A DNA stretch of 28,928 nt from assembly GCA_964453155.1 (NCBI GenBank), contig CAYVQU010000058.1, positions 1-28,928 of the forward strand, in the 5' to 3' direction. Under the pieces are notes generated by a model that did not search any database, was not told the DNA's origin, and was given only the letters and a program-made list of their open reading frames with translations. A program made the translations under genes and the position numbers. This DNA is from CAYVQU01 sp964453155. GTDB taxonomy: Bacteria; Chloroflexota; Anaerolineae; Anaerolineales; UBA11858. This document shows, piece by piece, positions 1 through 7,607 of the stretch; the stretch's first letter is position 1, and every line of letters starts with the position of its first letter.

Positions 1-80
1 GCTTGGGGTTGGTGTGTGATTTTGTTTCACCCCCGAATCATTGAAAAGATACATGAATTGTTTGAAATGGTGGTAAGTTT

Positions 81-165
81 TAGCGCGAATTCGGCGAATG
101 GACGAATAGCGCGAATATAAAAAAAGAAAATTTGCGTCATTCGCTCATTCGCAATTATTCGCGAT
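81..165. repeat. Imperfect long inverted repeat built of GCGAAT-like short repeats
   Basis: Left arm (about 83-115) is a run of gcgaat/cgaatgg units and the right arm (about 131-165) is its imperfect reverse complement (attcgc units), separated by an A-rich loop. It lies just downstream of the CoA-transferase B stop codon, so on the minus strand it could act as a 3' hairpin. No gene is visible in positions 1-177. The same style of short-period inverted repeat recurs in other gaps of this window. Confidence 0.6.
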
Positions 166-177
166 AAAACTCCCCGA

Positions 178-945
178 CTATATATAAAACTTCTCTTTAT
201 CAACTTCTTCCCGCAAAACGCGCAATTCCTCCGCAGTTGGGGGTGGGTTTTCTGTGACATTCTCGGGGATCAGAAGTTCGAAGCTGGTATTGTCTACTAC
301 CTCCTCAACCGATATCCCCGGTTGGGTTTGAAGCAGCATCATCCGCTTAGATTCAGGGTGGTAGCCCATCACAGCCAGGTTGCTAACGACCCGGTATGGA
401 CCAGTCCCTGGAGGCAGTCCAGCGGCTTCGCGGGCACCCGGGCCGGAAAGATACCCAGGTGTGGTTACGAAGTCAACCTGTTCGACAAAACGGCGTTTAT
501 CATGGCGCATGACCGCGATCGTCCGCCAGCAATGGGAGCCGACGTCGTTGCCGCCCCCGCTGCCAGGCAGGCGCACTTTTGGAGACTCATAATCGCCGAT
601 CACGGTCGAATTCAGATTGCCGTAGGGATCGATTTGGGCGCCGCCTAAAAATCCATATTCGATGAAGCCGCGTTGGGCGGTTTCGACAATGTCACAAATC
701 CCGGAGGCGGCCAGGGCTTTGTGGAAAGTCAGTTGCCCGCCAACTGCTAAGGGGAGTTCCTCCAAAATCGCGCCGGTCCCCCCAAATTCAAACACGCTGA
801 CCAAATTGGGCGCGTGCATTTTTTGCGCCAAGGCTCCGGCCAGCATTGGGATCCCAGTCCCAATAAAAACAGTTGCATCATCCGCCATCATCCGGGAGGC
901 GGTGCAAATGAGAAGTTCAGAAGGGTTGTAGGTGTTTTCGTCCAT
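178..945 (-). CDS. CoA-transferase subunit B (glutaconate CoA-transferase-like)
   Basis: 255-residue beta subunit of a family I CoA-transferase, which would swap CoA between carboxylic acids in the cytosol. It matches the glutaconate CoA-transferase B layout: TVFIGTGIPMLAG near residue 25, a glutamate in VFEFGG at E53 that aligns with the catalytic glutamate of GctB, GGAQIDPYGNLNST near 96, the PGSGGGND glycine loop, and VTTPGYLSGPG. The start chosen is the ATG at 945 because AGGAG lies 6 bases upstream; an in-frame TTG at 996 would add 17 unlike-family residues. It follows subunit A by 40 bases, so the two are probably translated from one mRNA. The true acyl substrate cannot be told from sequence; relatives act on glutaconate, 3-oxoacids or ring-cleavage products such as those handled by IpdAB, but the presence of the glutamate argues for a true transferase. 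Confidence 0.9.
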   Translation of the reverse strand: MDENTYNPSELLICTASRMMADDATVFIGTGIPMLAGALAQKMHAPNLVSVFEFGGTGAILEELPLAVGGQLTFHKALAASGICDIVETAQRGFIEYGFLGGAQIDPYGNLNSTVIGDYESPKVRLPGSGGGNDVGSHCWRTIAVMRHDKRRFVEQVDFVTTPGYLSGPGAREAAGLPPGTGPYRVVSNLAVMGYHPESKRMMLLQTQPGISVEEVVDNTSFELLIPENVTENPPPTAEELRVLREEVDKEKFYI

Positions 946-961
946 CTTTGCTCCTGATGAA

Positions 962-990
962 CGTGATGCGTGAAACTCTCTCGCATCACG
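962..990. repeat. Intercistronic 9-bp perfect hairpin
   Basis: cgtgatgcg (962-970) and cgcatcacg (982-990) are perfect complements around an 11-nt loop. The hairpin covers the stop codon of subunit A and ends 16 bases before the subunit B start at 945. There is no U-tract on the minus strand, so it looks like an intercistronic processing or coupling structure rather than a terminator. Confidence 0.7.
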
Positions 991-1948
991 GAACAAGCTG
1001 TTTTAATTCCTGCAATTTATCTTGTCCAATGAGGTCCAAATACCCCTGATGATCTGCTACGTTAAAAATGTATTTTTCCAGGTAGGCCTGGGCTCCCTCT
1101 TCTGTTTTGGCATTTTGGGTCCATTCTCGAAGTTGGGCCTCATCACGGACGTATTCGTAACACATCTCGCCGGGATGGGAGCCAAAGGGCGCATGGACCA
1201 CCGCGTCGACCAAGTAATAGGGAATGATGGTGCGATCGGGTTGGCTGCGAATGACCTCGGTATCCACAACTTCCTCCGCAGAAATGACCAAATTCTTCGA
1301 CGCCCGTGCCATTTCGGCGGCGAACCCGCTGATCCCGTCGATTTGGGCGTTCCCATATTTGTCAGCCCGATGGACATGGATCAAACCAACATCTAGGATT
1401 AGCGCCGGAAGCAGACAAATCGGGTCGCCAGTAAAGGGACATTCCACCACCTTGGCCGCGCTGTATTTGAGGGTATCAGTCCCCAACATCGAACGCACCG
1501 GGATAAACGGCACCCCCATCGCCGCGGCTTTGAAGCGCCAGGCGATCCCAGCGTTGCTCCAATCGATGCATTTGACCCGGCCGCTCTCCACTTCCCGTCG
1601 GAGTGGGGCCGATATACCGTACACTTCCAGCCCGATATAGGTGTGATCCAGGGCACTGACCGCGCCACCCGCGAGCAAAATATCGAGTTCAAAAACCCCT
1701 TGTCCAGCGACTCGTAAATTTTTCTTCCCCTGCCGCACAATTTCATTCGCCAACGACATTGGACAACGTACTGAGCCATATAATTCGGTGCCGATATAAT
1801 CGCCATCATGGATGAACTGGGCCACCGCTTCGGCCTCCGTCATCCTTTTATCCACCAAACCCTTGGGTTTGCCTCGGTTATGTTCCCGTAACGCGTTCAC
1901 ATCGGGCGGCTGCAACATTTCACCGCTTCCGGATTCCAATACTTTCAT
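986..1948 (-). CDS. CoA-transferase subunit A (glutaconate CoA-transferase-like)
   Basis: 320-residue alpha subunit partnering the downstream B subunit; length equals that of glutaconate CoA-transferase A. Family features are KRMTEAEAVAQFIHDGDYIG near 34-53, the glycine-rich turn VAGQGVFELDILLAGG, GLIHVHRADKYGNAQIDG in the middle, and a C-terminal substrate-loop region with APFGSHPGEM. The ATG at 1948 is preceded by a strong AGGAGG 6 bases upstream. It is the first gene of a likely two-gene operon. The catalytic glutamate sits in the B subunit, as in the family. No other catabolic genes sit beside it, so its pathway is not defined by context. Confidence 0.9.
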   Translation of the reverse strand: MKVLESGSGEMLQPPDVNALREHNRGKPKGLVDKRMTEAEAVAQFIHDGDYIGTELYGSVRCPMSLANEIVRQGKKNLRVAGQGVFELDILLAGGAVSALDHTYIGLEVYGISAPLRREVESGRVKCIDWSNAGIAWRFKAAAMGVPFIPVRSMLGTDTLKYSAAKVVECPFTGDPICLLPALILDVGLIHVHRADKYGNAQIDGISGFAAEMARASKNLVISAEEVVDTEVIRSQPDRTIIPYYLVDAVVHAPFGSHPGEMCYEYVRDEAQLREWTQNAKTEEGAQAYLEKYIFNVADHQGYLDLIGQDKLQELKQLVP

Positions 1949-1993
1949 ACGAGCCTCCTACACCATAGTATGAAATTTTCATTGAAGCAAAAT

Positions 1994-2104
1994 AACCGCT
2001 GAGAGCACAGAGATCACTGAGAATAAATTCAAAACTTCGCGTCCTCAGCGTGCTCTGCGGTAAAAACCTACGGATAAACTTTGCGCCTTCGCGTCTTTGC
2101 GTTA
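1994..2104. repeat. Two adjacent short-period repeat elements in intergenic gap
   Basis: First element: accgctgagagcac (from 1995) faces ctcagcgtgctctgcggt (2044-2061), an imperfect inverted repeat. Second element: 2079-2104 reads, on the minus strand, as three near-identical 8-mers of the cgcaaaga type. The gap 1949-2140 contains nothing else recognisable beyond the ribosome binding site of the gene starting at 1948. Confidence 0.55.
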
Positions 2105-2140
2105 AAAATAAAAGGTGACATCGCTGCCACCTTGAACTTC

Positions 2141-3433
2141 TTAGGGATAAAGAAAATCCACAAACATCCCATTCGCCAAATAAGCCAGCCCCCCACCATC
2201 AAACCTGATCTTTACGAGTGATGTCTGGCTCCAGTCCTCGCCGCGAATTTCGACCAGCAGCGTTTCTCCATCCAACCAGCCGACCGGCTGCGCCCAATTG
2301 GCATTCGGATCGGCCGTGACACTGGCAAAAGTTGCCGCCGGGAAATCGGCCAGAATGGAGCCAGTGTTAACCTCCGCAATCCGCACTCTGGACTGGAAAT
2401 TCGGTACCTCCGCCATCAGCCAGCCGGAACCTTCCATCCAGGCGACATAGCGGTTATCGGGTGAGAAAACGGCATATCCAGCACCGCGGTCGCTGCCGGG
2501 CGCCAGGTCGATGGGTAGCCCCAGACCGCCTTGCAGCGTGTAAAGTGTCACTCGCGTATTCGGGTCTGAGACCGAATTATTTTCTTCGGTGTAGGCGACA
2601 ATTGAATTATCTGGTGACAGCCCCATGGGAATGAAATCCTCGGTCAGGTGGAGAATTTCTTCAAGATGTTCCATGTTCAATTGGAACAAACCGGAAACCG
2701 GTGGGAAAACGATATCACCGCCGATGCCCCATGGCATCAGGGTATAAAAAACCGAATAAGGTTCGTTATTTTCAGCCGCTATGGCTAGTGGGAATAAGGC
2801 CCGACCATTCGGATCGGTCCGCTCCCAGAACCAGGAAGCGCCGCCCCCATATGCTGTCCGTATATAGAGATAACTGGACAGCGCGTCCCCCCAAGTCACC
2901 GTGGCATAGACAATAGCAAACTGCCCCGGCGCGCCCTGTAAATAGGTGGCTTCTGGCCCCGGAAACAGCGTACTCACCTGACCATTGAGGGTTTGTTTGA
3001 TATCGCCCAGATTATCGAAGGTGTGGAAAATCACCGGGACTTCCGCCGGATTCCCAGTAAAACCACCCGCAATGTGGAAATATTCTCCCGGCCCACTGCT
3101 ACTGCCCGGTGTTTGGACCACCCCTTGAGGGGTGCCATTCAAATCGAAAAATGTCACCGCCGATCCATCGGGAAACGCGGTCACAAAACCGACTGGAAAA
3201 AATGGTGCTGGTCCAATTGGTTGGGCGGGTTGGGGTTCTGTCGTGGCAGTCGGGGGTGGGGACGGGGGTTCAAGCGTGAAGGTCGCAGTGGGCTGTGTCT
3301 CCGGCTCAATCATCGGTGGGAGCGGTGAAGTAGGCGTACTGGTTGGGCTAGTAAGAATTTGCCCCGGCAGATTGCACCCCAAACTGACAACCACGAGCAA
3401 AATCACAATCGAAAAGTTGCGATGACGGTTCAT
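2141..3433 (-). CDS. Putative lipoprotein with Pro/Thr-rich linker and beta-propeller-like domain
   Basis: 430 residues from the ATG at 3433 (GGAGGG 7-8 bases upstream). The N-terminus MNRHRNF is followed by a hydrophobic stretch ending in SLGC, so C20 may be lipidated, although the lipobox is not perfect. Residues about 25-75 are a Pro/Thr/Ser-rich spacer typical of cell-surface tethers. The rest contains TolB/WD40-like blade signatures such as GLSPDNSIVAYTEEN and VFSPDNRYVAWMEGSG, each with an S-P-D-N turn followed by a beta strand. No catalytic motif is visible. It is likely an exported, membrane-anchored sensor or binding protein; specific function unknown. It stands alone between the CoA-transferase pair and the alpha-galactosidase, 54 bases from the latter's stop. 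Confidence 0.75.
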   Translation of the reverse strand: MNRHRNFSIVILLVVVSLGCNLPGQILTSPTSTPTSPLPPMIEPETQPTATFTLEPPSPPPTATTEPQPAQPIGPAPFFPVGFVTAFPDGSAVTFFDLNGTPQGVVQTPGSSSGPGEYFHIAGGFTGNPAEVPVIFHTFDNLGDIKQTLNGQVSTLFPGPEATYLQGAPGQFAIVYATVTWGDALSSYLYIRTAYGGGASWFWERTDPNGRALFPLAIAAENNEPYSVFYTLMPWGIGGDIVFPPVSGLFQLNMEHLEEILHLTEDFIPMGLSPDNSIVAYTEENNSVSDPNTRVTLYTLQGGLGLPIDLAPGSDRGAGYAVFSPDNRYVAWMEGSGWLMAEVPNFQSRVRIAEVNTGSILADFPAATFASVTADPNANWAQPVGWLDGETLLVEIRGEDWSQTSLVKIRFDGGGLAYLANGMFVDFLYP

Positions 3434-3487
3434 AGCAGCCCTCCACGGCAATAGATTGGTCTATTTCCATTGTATCATGTCAAAAAA

Positions 3488-5953
3488 CTAGCGGATTTCA
3501 ATCACAGCACTTTGCACAAACTCGACTTGAATTCGATAGCGGCCTTCTCCGATATGTCTCCATGATTTTTCTTTTTCATTGAGAAAGACCCTTTCAGGCG
3601 CGGCCGGTAAATACAGATCAATCTCACCCACAGCTTTCCCCGGTCTAGCCAGTTTAAAGCGGACTCCGTTTGTGGGGGATACCTGCCATTCAGATATCTC
3701 CAACCCCTGAGAGATGTGCAAGTCCCCGCCCAAATACAACGGTTCCAGCCTCCCCGCGTCGTCGGGTGGACTGAGGGGGGTCAAAGCCAACAACTTCACC
3801 CCATGCGCCGGAACATTTATTAAATCCAACCTACCATCTGATATCCGTCCCGACTTCCTCGTCCAAAACTCACGCCAGAAATATTCCCCATCAGGTAAAT
3901 CAAATTTGCCCAAGTCCAACGAAATATCCCGCAATGCACCATCCCAATTGAACACCGCGACTAAATGCCACTGCCCAGTCTCATTTTCTAAATCCAAACG
4001 TAAAAACTGGGGGGTATTCGCATCGAACCAATCCAAAACTCGCGGCGTTTTCCCGATCAACGGGATCAGTTGACTCGCAATCTGCAGTCGTTCCGCCGGG
4101 AGTTGGGGCAAATCATCTGAGAGCAGCAAAGCTCCACCGGTTATAGCGATCGCCGTCGCCAGCGATTGAACTTCTGCCAGACTCAAGTCCGAATCTGGCC
4201 GGATCATCAAACAATCCGGATCATTCACCCACCAGCGGTTGTGGAACGCCGCCCGAGTCAGTGTGTTTTGGAGCGCATTGCGCGTTCCAGGCATATTGGG
4301 TTCATCTGCGAACACCGCTTTGATTCCGGCGAAATGCGGTGCCCAACTTGGATCAACATCGGCCCCAATCCGCAGCGCCTCGAAAATCCCAATCGACGGT
4401 CCCAGCGGTACGCCGCAACCTAACAGGGTAACCTCCGCCCCCACGGCCTCCCGAATGGCCTCCAATCCCATCCGTAACACCTGCGCCCGCGTTTTCGTTC
4501 GATCCCGATACCACCCGGTCTTGACCACGGCCGCATACAAAAAATCGAGTTTCAGATAGGGATAGCCCCACTCCTGGGCCGCAGTCCGCACGGTTTTTTG
4601 GACATAATCTAGGGCCTCCGGAACAGTGAGATCAAGCGCTTTGTTGAAATTACTCCACACAAACCCCGTATTAACCATCAGCCCCCAGCGATTACGCAGC
4701 AGCCACTGCCGTTTTTTCGCCAATTTCGACCGCGAATGGACGATAAATGGTGCCAACCACAACCCCGGCGTGAATCCTTTGGCCTTGATCTCATCCGTCA
4801 GGGGCGCCACGCCATTCGGAAATCCAGGATCAAAATCAAACCAATCCCCAATCTGGGCTTCAAACCCATCATCAATTTGGAATAAATCGAGCGGCACTGC
4901 ATCCTTCATCGCCGCGGCCGATTCCAGATTGGTGCGCATCTTGGTTTCATCAATATCTTGGAAAAAGTGATACCACGAACACCAGCCGACGGAAGACTGA
5001 TGCCTGGAGACTGATGACTTAATTCCATTTTCTCGCGCTACCGCCGCCAAAAACGGCTCCAGCGGTTCCTCCGCGTCAATATCTACAAACTGAATCACCG
5101 CCCAATCCGTCACCATCTGGCTGCCAGGTTCCAGGTGCGTTTGGTCGCCATCAGCCCAGAGGGCCAACGCCGGGTAGAGCGGATCGGCGATATGGGTTTC
5201 GACGATTCCGAAATGTTGTTTTTGGGAGAGAAATCCGGCTAGGATACCAGTACGATGTTCAGTATCCCCTAGGATACCGAACATATCACTGATGAAGTTT
5301 CCTGGTTCTCGTTTCGGTGATTTTCCGCGCGCATACCACATCGGTTCTGCCAAGAAATCCAATCGGGTGCCGCGATACACATCTTCAGGCCCGTAGGTTC
5401 CGGTATGCGACCAGGATTGCCAGCCATTGGAGAAAAACCGGAGCGCACCCGGTTCTGGATTGGGCCGTACGGAGCCATAACCTACCGGTTTGGGGTTGTA
5501 AATCGTAGTGATCGGGCCGGGGGCGGGAAGGAAACGTTTTTTAGGGAAGAATCCAGCTCGCAGCAGCTCAATTTTGTCAATCGCGACCGGTTTTACTCCT
5601 TCGTTCTCCAGGATGATGCGCCACAAAAATAGAGGCTGATCATTTGAAAGCGCAAATTCTAATCGATAGCGAATCCCATTGACATCTGGTCCCATCTCAA
5701 CGTTGATCTGACACAATTTGCCATGAACCGAATCAATCTCAACCGGTTCCGATATTCTGGGGCGCACCCATTTCTCAATAAAACTGAACTTTCGTTTCCC
5801 GGTTCGGAACATCGCCGCTAGGCCCACCTGATAGCTGACTCGCATCCAGGCGTCATCAATGGAGGGACTGTTGATATCCGTTCCGTGTAGCGACCAAGTT
5901 CCCTTTTCAGGGGTAAGGGTGAGATGGAAATAGGGCGATGAAATTTGTGTCAT
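3488..5953 (-). CDS. GH36 alpha-galactosidase-like glycoside hydrolase
   Basis: 821 residues, no signal peptide, so probably cytosolic; expected to release terminal alpha-galactose from raffinose-type oligosaccharides or galactosides. Order: N-terminal beta-sandwich (about 1-315), a TIM barrel opening with VGWCSWYHFFQDIDE, the LFQIDDGFE strand, the nucleophile strand YLKLDFLYA (D470), GCGVPLGPSIG, then RIGADVDPSW carrying the likely acid/base D532, and WWVNDPDCLMIR. These match the Thermotoga GalA group. A C-terminal beta domain follows from about 690. The chosen ATG at 5953 has GGGAG 6 bases upstream; the in-frame TTG at 5965 is less likely. Its 5' region holds three consecutive inverted repeats, the nearest ending 17 bases before the ATG. 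No sugar transporter or regulator is adjacent. Confidence 0.92.
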   Translation of the reverse strand: MTQISSPYFHLTLTPEKGTWSLHGTDINSPSIDDAWMRVSYQVGLAAMFRTGKRKFSFIEKWVRPRISEPVEIDSVHGKLCQINVEMGPDVNGIRYRLEFALSNDQPLFLWRIILENEGVKPVAIDKIELLRAGFFPKKRFLPAPGPITTIYNPKPVGYGSVRPNPEPGALRFFSNGWQSWSHTGTYGPEDVYRGTRLDFLAEPMWYARGKSPKREPGNFISDMFGILGDTEHRTGILAGFLSQKQHFGIVETHIADPLYPALALWADGDQTHLEPGSQMVTDWAVIQFVDIDAEEPLEPFLAAVARENGIKSSVSRHQSSVGWCSWYHFFQDIDETKMRTNLESAAAMKDAVPLDLFQIDDGFEAQIGDWFDFDPGFPNGVAPLTDEIKAKGFTPGLWLAPFIVHSRSKLAKKRQWLLRNRWGLMVNTGFVWSNFNKALDLTVPEALDYVQKTVRTAAQEWGYPYLKLDFLYAAVVKTGWYRDRTKTRAQVLRMGLEAIREAVGAEVTLLGCGVPLGPSIGIFEALRIGADVDPSWAPHFAGIKAVFADEPNMPGTRNALQNTLTRAAFHNRWWVNDPDCLMIRPDSDLSLAEVQSLATAIAITGGALLLSDDLPQLPAERLQIASQLIPLIGKTPRVLDWFDANTPQFLRLDLENETGQWHLVAVFNWDGALRDISLDLGKFDLPDGEYFWREFWTRKSGRISDGRLDLINVPAHGVKLLALTPLSPPDDAGRLEPLYLGGDLHISQGLEISEWQVSPTNGVRFKLARPGKAVGEIDLYLPAAPERVFLNEKEKSWRHIGEGRYRIQVEFVQSAVIEIR

Positions 5954-5970
5954 GGAGACTCCCAAAACGA

Positions 5971-6000
5971 CGATACCCCGCTGTATGCAGCGGGGTATCG
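5971..6000 (-). terminator. Perfect 12-bp hairpin plus TCGTTTT just upstream of the galactosidase
   Basis: cgataccccgct (5971-5982) pairs perfectly with agcggggtatcg (5989-6000) across a 6-nt loop. On the minus strand the stem is followed by TCGTTTT, giving a terminator-like form, yet it ends 17 bases before the alpha-galactosidase ATG and abuts its ribosome binding site. It may be a second terminator for the upstream gene or an attenuator in the galactosidase leader. Confidence 0.6.
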
Positions 6001-6005
6001 TTCAA

Positions 6006-6089
6006 CGGAAAAAGCTAATTCTCTTTAGATACCCATCACTGCATGAAGCGGTTACATGTTTTTCGCAAGTAGTGCGCTAGCTTTTTCCG
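6006..6089. repeat. 12-bp perfect inverted repeat around a 60-nt insert
   Basis: cggaaaaagcta (6006-6017) and tagctttttccg (6078-6089) are perfect complements. The enclosed segment has smaller self-complementary pieces such as cgca-agtag-tgcg. It lies between two other hairpins (5971-6000 and 6098-6124) in the leader of the alpha-galactosidase. Confidence 0.65.
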
Positions 6090-6092
6090 CAA

Positions 6093-6124
6093 AAATCATG
6101 CGATGTACGTATTGTACATCGCAT
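6093..6124 (-). terminator. Intrinsic terminator after the GlsB-type gene
   Basis: atgcgatgtac (6098-6108) pairs with gtacatcgcat (6114-6124) around a 5-nt loop: an 11-bp perfect stem. Read on the minus strand the stem is followed by GATTTTTG. It sits 30 bases after the stop codon at 6154, the position expected for termination of that gene. Confidence 0.75.
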
Positions 6125-6153
6125 CGAGGGGATGAGCGAGGGATGAATAAATG

Positions 6154-6393
6154 CTATTTCTTGACTAAACTCACAATCCAGAGCAGTAATAATGCCCCAA
6201 TAACGGCAGTTACCAGCGAACCGATCAGACCGCCAAAACTCAGCCCAACCAATCCAAGCACCCAGCCGCCCAACAGCGCGCCGATCACACCGACGATGAT
6301 ATTACCAATCAGACCAAAACCATCCCCCTTGAAAATTTTCCCGGCCAGCCAACCAGCCACCGCACCGATCACAATGAAAAGAATAAAATCCAT
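6154..6393 (-). CDS. GlsB/YeaQ/YmgE family small membrane protein
   Basis: 79 residues, almost entirely hydrophobic, with three predicted membrane helices: about 2-18, 27-47 and 55-76. Glycine-rich motifs AGWLAGKIFKGDGFGLIGN and VGVIGALLGGW are the signature of the transglycosylase-associated (GlsB/YeaQ) family, which is often stress-induced; the biochemical role is not settled. The ATG at 6393 has AAAGGAG 6 bases upstream. A promoter-like pair lies at 6414-6443 and a hairpin terminator follows the stop, so it looks like a single-gene transcript. Confidence 0.88.
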   Translation of the reverse strand: MDFILFIVIGAVAGWLAGKIFKGDGFGLIGNIIVGVIGALLGGWVLGLVGLSFGGLIGSLVTAVIGALLLLWIVSLVKK

Positions 6394-6413
6394 GAGTTTC
6401 TCCTTTGGGTATT

Positions 6414-6443
6414 TATATAAATTCTTGAGATAATCTCGCTCAA
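6414..6443 (-). promoter_or_regulatory. Candidate sigma70-type promoter of the GlsB-type gene
   Basis: On the minus strand, TTGAGC (6438-6443) is followed after 18 bases by TATATA (6414-6419), or after 17 bases by TTATAT. The spacer contains the symmetric sequence gagataatctc (6427-6437), which could be an operator. The distance to the ATG at 6393 is about 20 bases, suitable for a short leader. Confidence 0.45.
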
Positions 6444-6476
6444 TTGATAAAACCCCGGATGTGACTCTAAGTTCTG

Positions 6477-7475
6477 CTATTCTTTAGTTAGTACGCTCTC
6501 CATTCTTTTGACGGGTTCCTTTTGGTAGTATTTTTCTTTCCATACTTCATAATCCCAATTTTTGAAAAATCGAGTGGCAGCCTCTTGGCCAGATTGGTAC
6601 AAGGCTTCGCTTTTCTCGCGCGAAATATCAAATTCGGTGGTGCCTACCCCCAATGTCTTAATGGGGATCGTCCGGGCAAAATTATGATCTTTGATGTAAC
6701 GGGCATCATGCGCTTCCATCATGGTCGAAAATAAGGCTGAAAACAGACTGATGGGTCCTGTAATTTCATTAGGTTTACCTTCGCCGGGTTCGACAAGTTT
6801 GTACCCCAAAGTGGGATGGGGGTTTTTGATGGTGGGATCATCAAAAATGCCGACGGGATAATTGCTTAATACCCCGCCATCCACAATAAACCCCATTTTA
6901 CCGGTAGCCGCATCTTGTAATTGCAATGGTTCGAAGAAAAATGGGATGCTCATGCTCATCCTAACGGCCCGGGCTACGCCCAATGAATCCGGCAAGATCC
7001 CATACCGGGAAATATCTCCCGGCAGGATGAGAATTTCGCCGCGCGAACAATCGGTAGCGACCACCTGAAGTTTGTAACGTAGTTTGGGGTTATCGTGATG
7101 TTCTGTGTTGATCAGATCCCCAAAAGTATTGATCCCCTTGGCATTGAGTAACTCATTAAGCCAATTTTCAAAGAAATCCCCTTCGAATAAGCCTTTTTCA
7201 AATCCCAAACTGGCTAAGGGACCTACTACGGGAATCTTATCGAGAAAATCTTTATCTTTGAAATCTTCGTAATCTAAGGCATCGAGAATATTTTTGAGTT
7301 CAGCACCCGAATATCCAGCCGCGATCAATGCCGAAATAATGGATCCCGCCGAAGTTCCGGCCACATTCCCGAATTGATAACCGTGTTCTTCGGTGATGGC
7401 AACCGCGCCAACCAGGCCAATCCCTTTGACGCCGCCGCCCTCAAAAACAGCATTGATAATTTGTTTTTCAGACAT
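6477..7475 (-). CDS. Patatin-like phospholipase
   Basis: 332 residues, cytosolic or peripheral. The patatin Ser-Asp dyad is intact: oxyanion loop GGGVKG (13-18), nucleophile elbow GTSAG with S42, and IVDGG with D199. RMSMSIPFFFEPL before the aspartate is also typical. The family hydrolyses acyl chains from phospholipids or other lipids. An ATG at 7484 is in frame three codons upstream but leaves its purine stretch touching the start codon; the ATG at 7475 has AGGA 8 bases upstream and is preferred. A TATAAT hexamer about 40 bases upstream suggests its own promoter. Confidence 0.9.
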   Translation of the reverse strand: MSEKQIINAVFEGGGVKGIGLVGAVAITEEHGYQFGNVAGTSAGSIISALIAAGYSGAELKNILDALDYEDFKDKDFLDKIPVVGPLASLGFEKGLFEGDFFENWLNELLNAKGINTFGDLINTEHHDNPKLRYKLQVVATDCSRGEILILPGDISRYGILPDSLGVARAVRMSMSIPFFFEPLQLQDAATGKMGFIVDGGVLSNYPVGIFDDPTIKNPHPTLGYKLVEPGEGKPNEITGPISLFSALFSTMMEAHDARYIKDHNFARTIPIKTLGVGTTEFDISREKSEALYQSGQEAATRFFKNWDYEVWKEKYYQKEPVKRMESVLTKE

Positions 7476-7516
7476 AAATTCCATCCTTTTTTAGTTTACC
7501 CACCCAAATAGGATAC

Positions 7517-7546
7517 ATTATATCCGAATTAATTACAACCCCCCAA
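7517..7546 (-). promoter_or_regulatory. Candidate promoter of the patatin gene
   Basis: Minus-strand TATAAT (7517-7522) is a perfect -10 about 42 bases before the ATG at 7475. The best -35, TTGGGG at 7541-7546 with an 18-base spacer, is weak and overlaps the T-tract of the nuo terminator, so the promoter would start where the nuo operon ends. Confidence 0.4.
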
Positions 7547-7582
7547 AAAGTAACGCCCGCAGATTGAATTTCTGCGGGCGTT
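7545..7582 (-). terminator. Intrinsic terminator of the nuo operon
   Basis: A 12-bp perfect stem (7552-7563 with 7571-7582, core cgcccgcag/ctgcgggcg) closes a 7-nt loop. On the minus strand it is followed by TACTTTTTGG. It lies 25 bases beyond the nuoN stop codon at 7608. Confidence 0.85.
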
Positions 7583-7607
7583 GTAAATACAAAGTGTATT
7601 TATGGGT

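Noticed and set aside
27..260. 77-residue minus-strand open frame
   Set aside because: It runs across the short-period repeat and into the CoA-transferase B gene in another frame; no ribosome binding site or family resemblance.
3132..3425. Glycine/valine-rich plus-strand frame opposite the lipoprotein
   Set aside because: It is the complement of the Pro/Thr-rich linker of the minus-strand gene, a typical antisense artefact.
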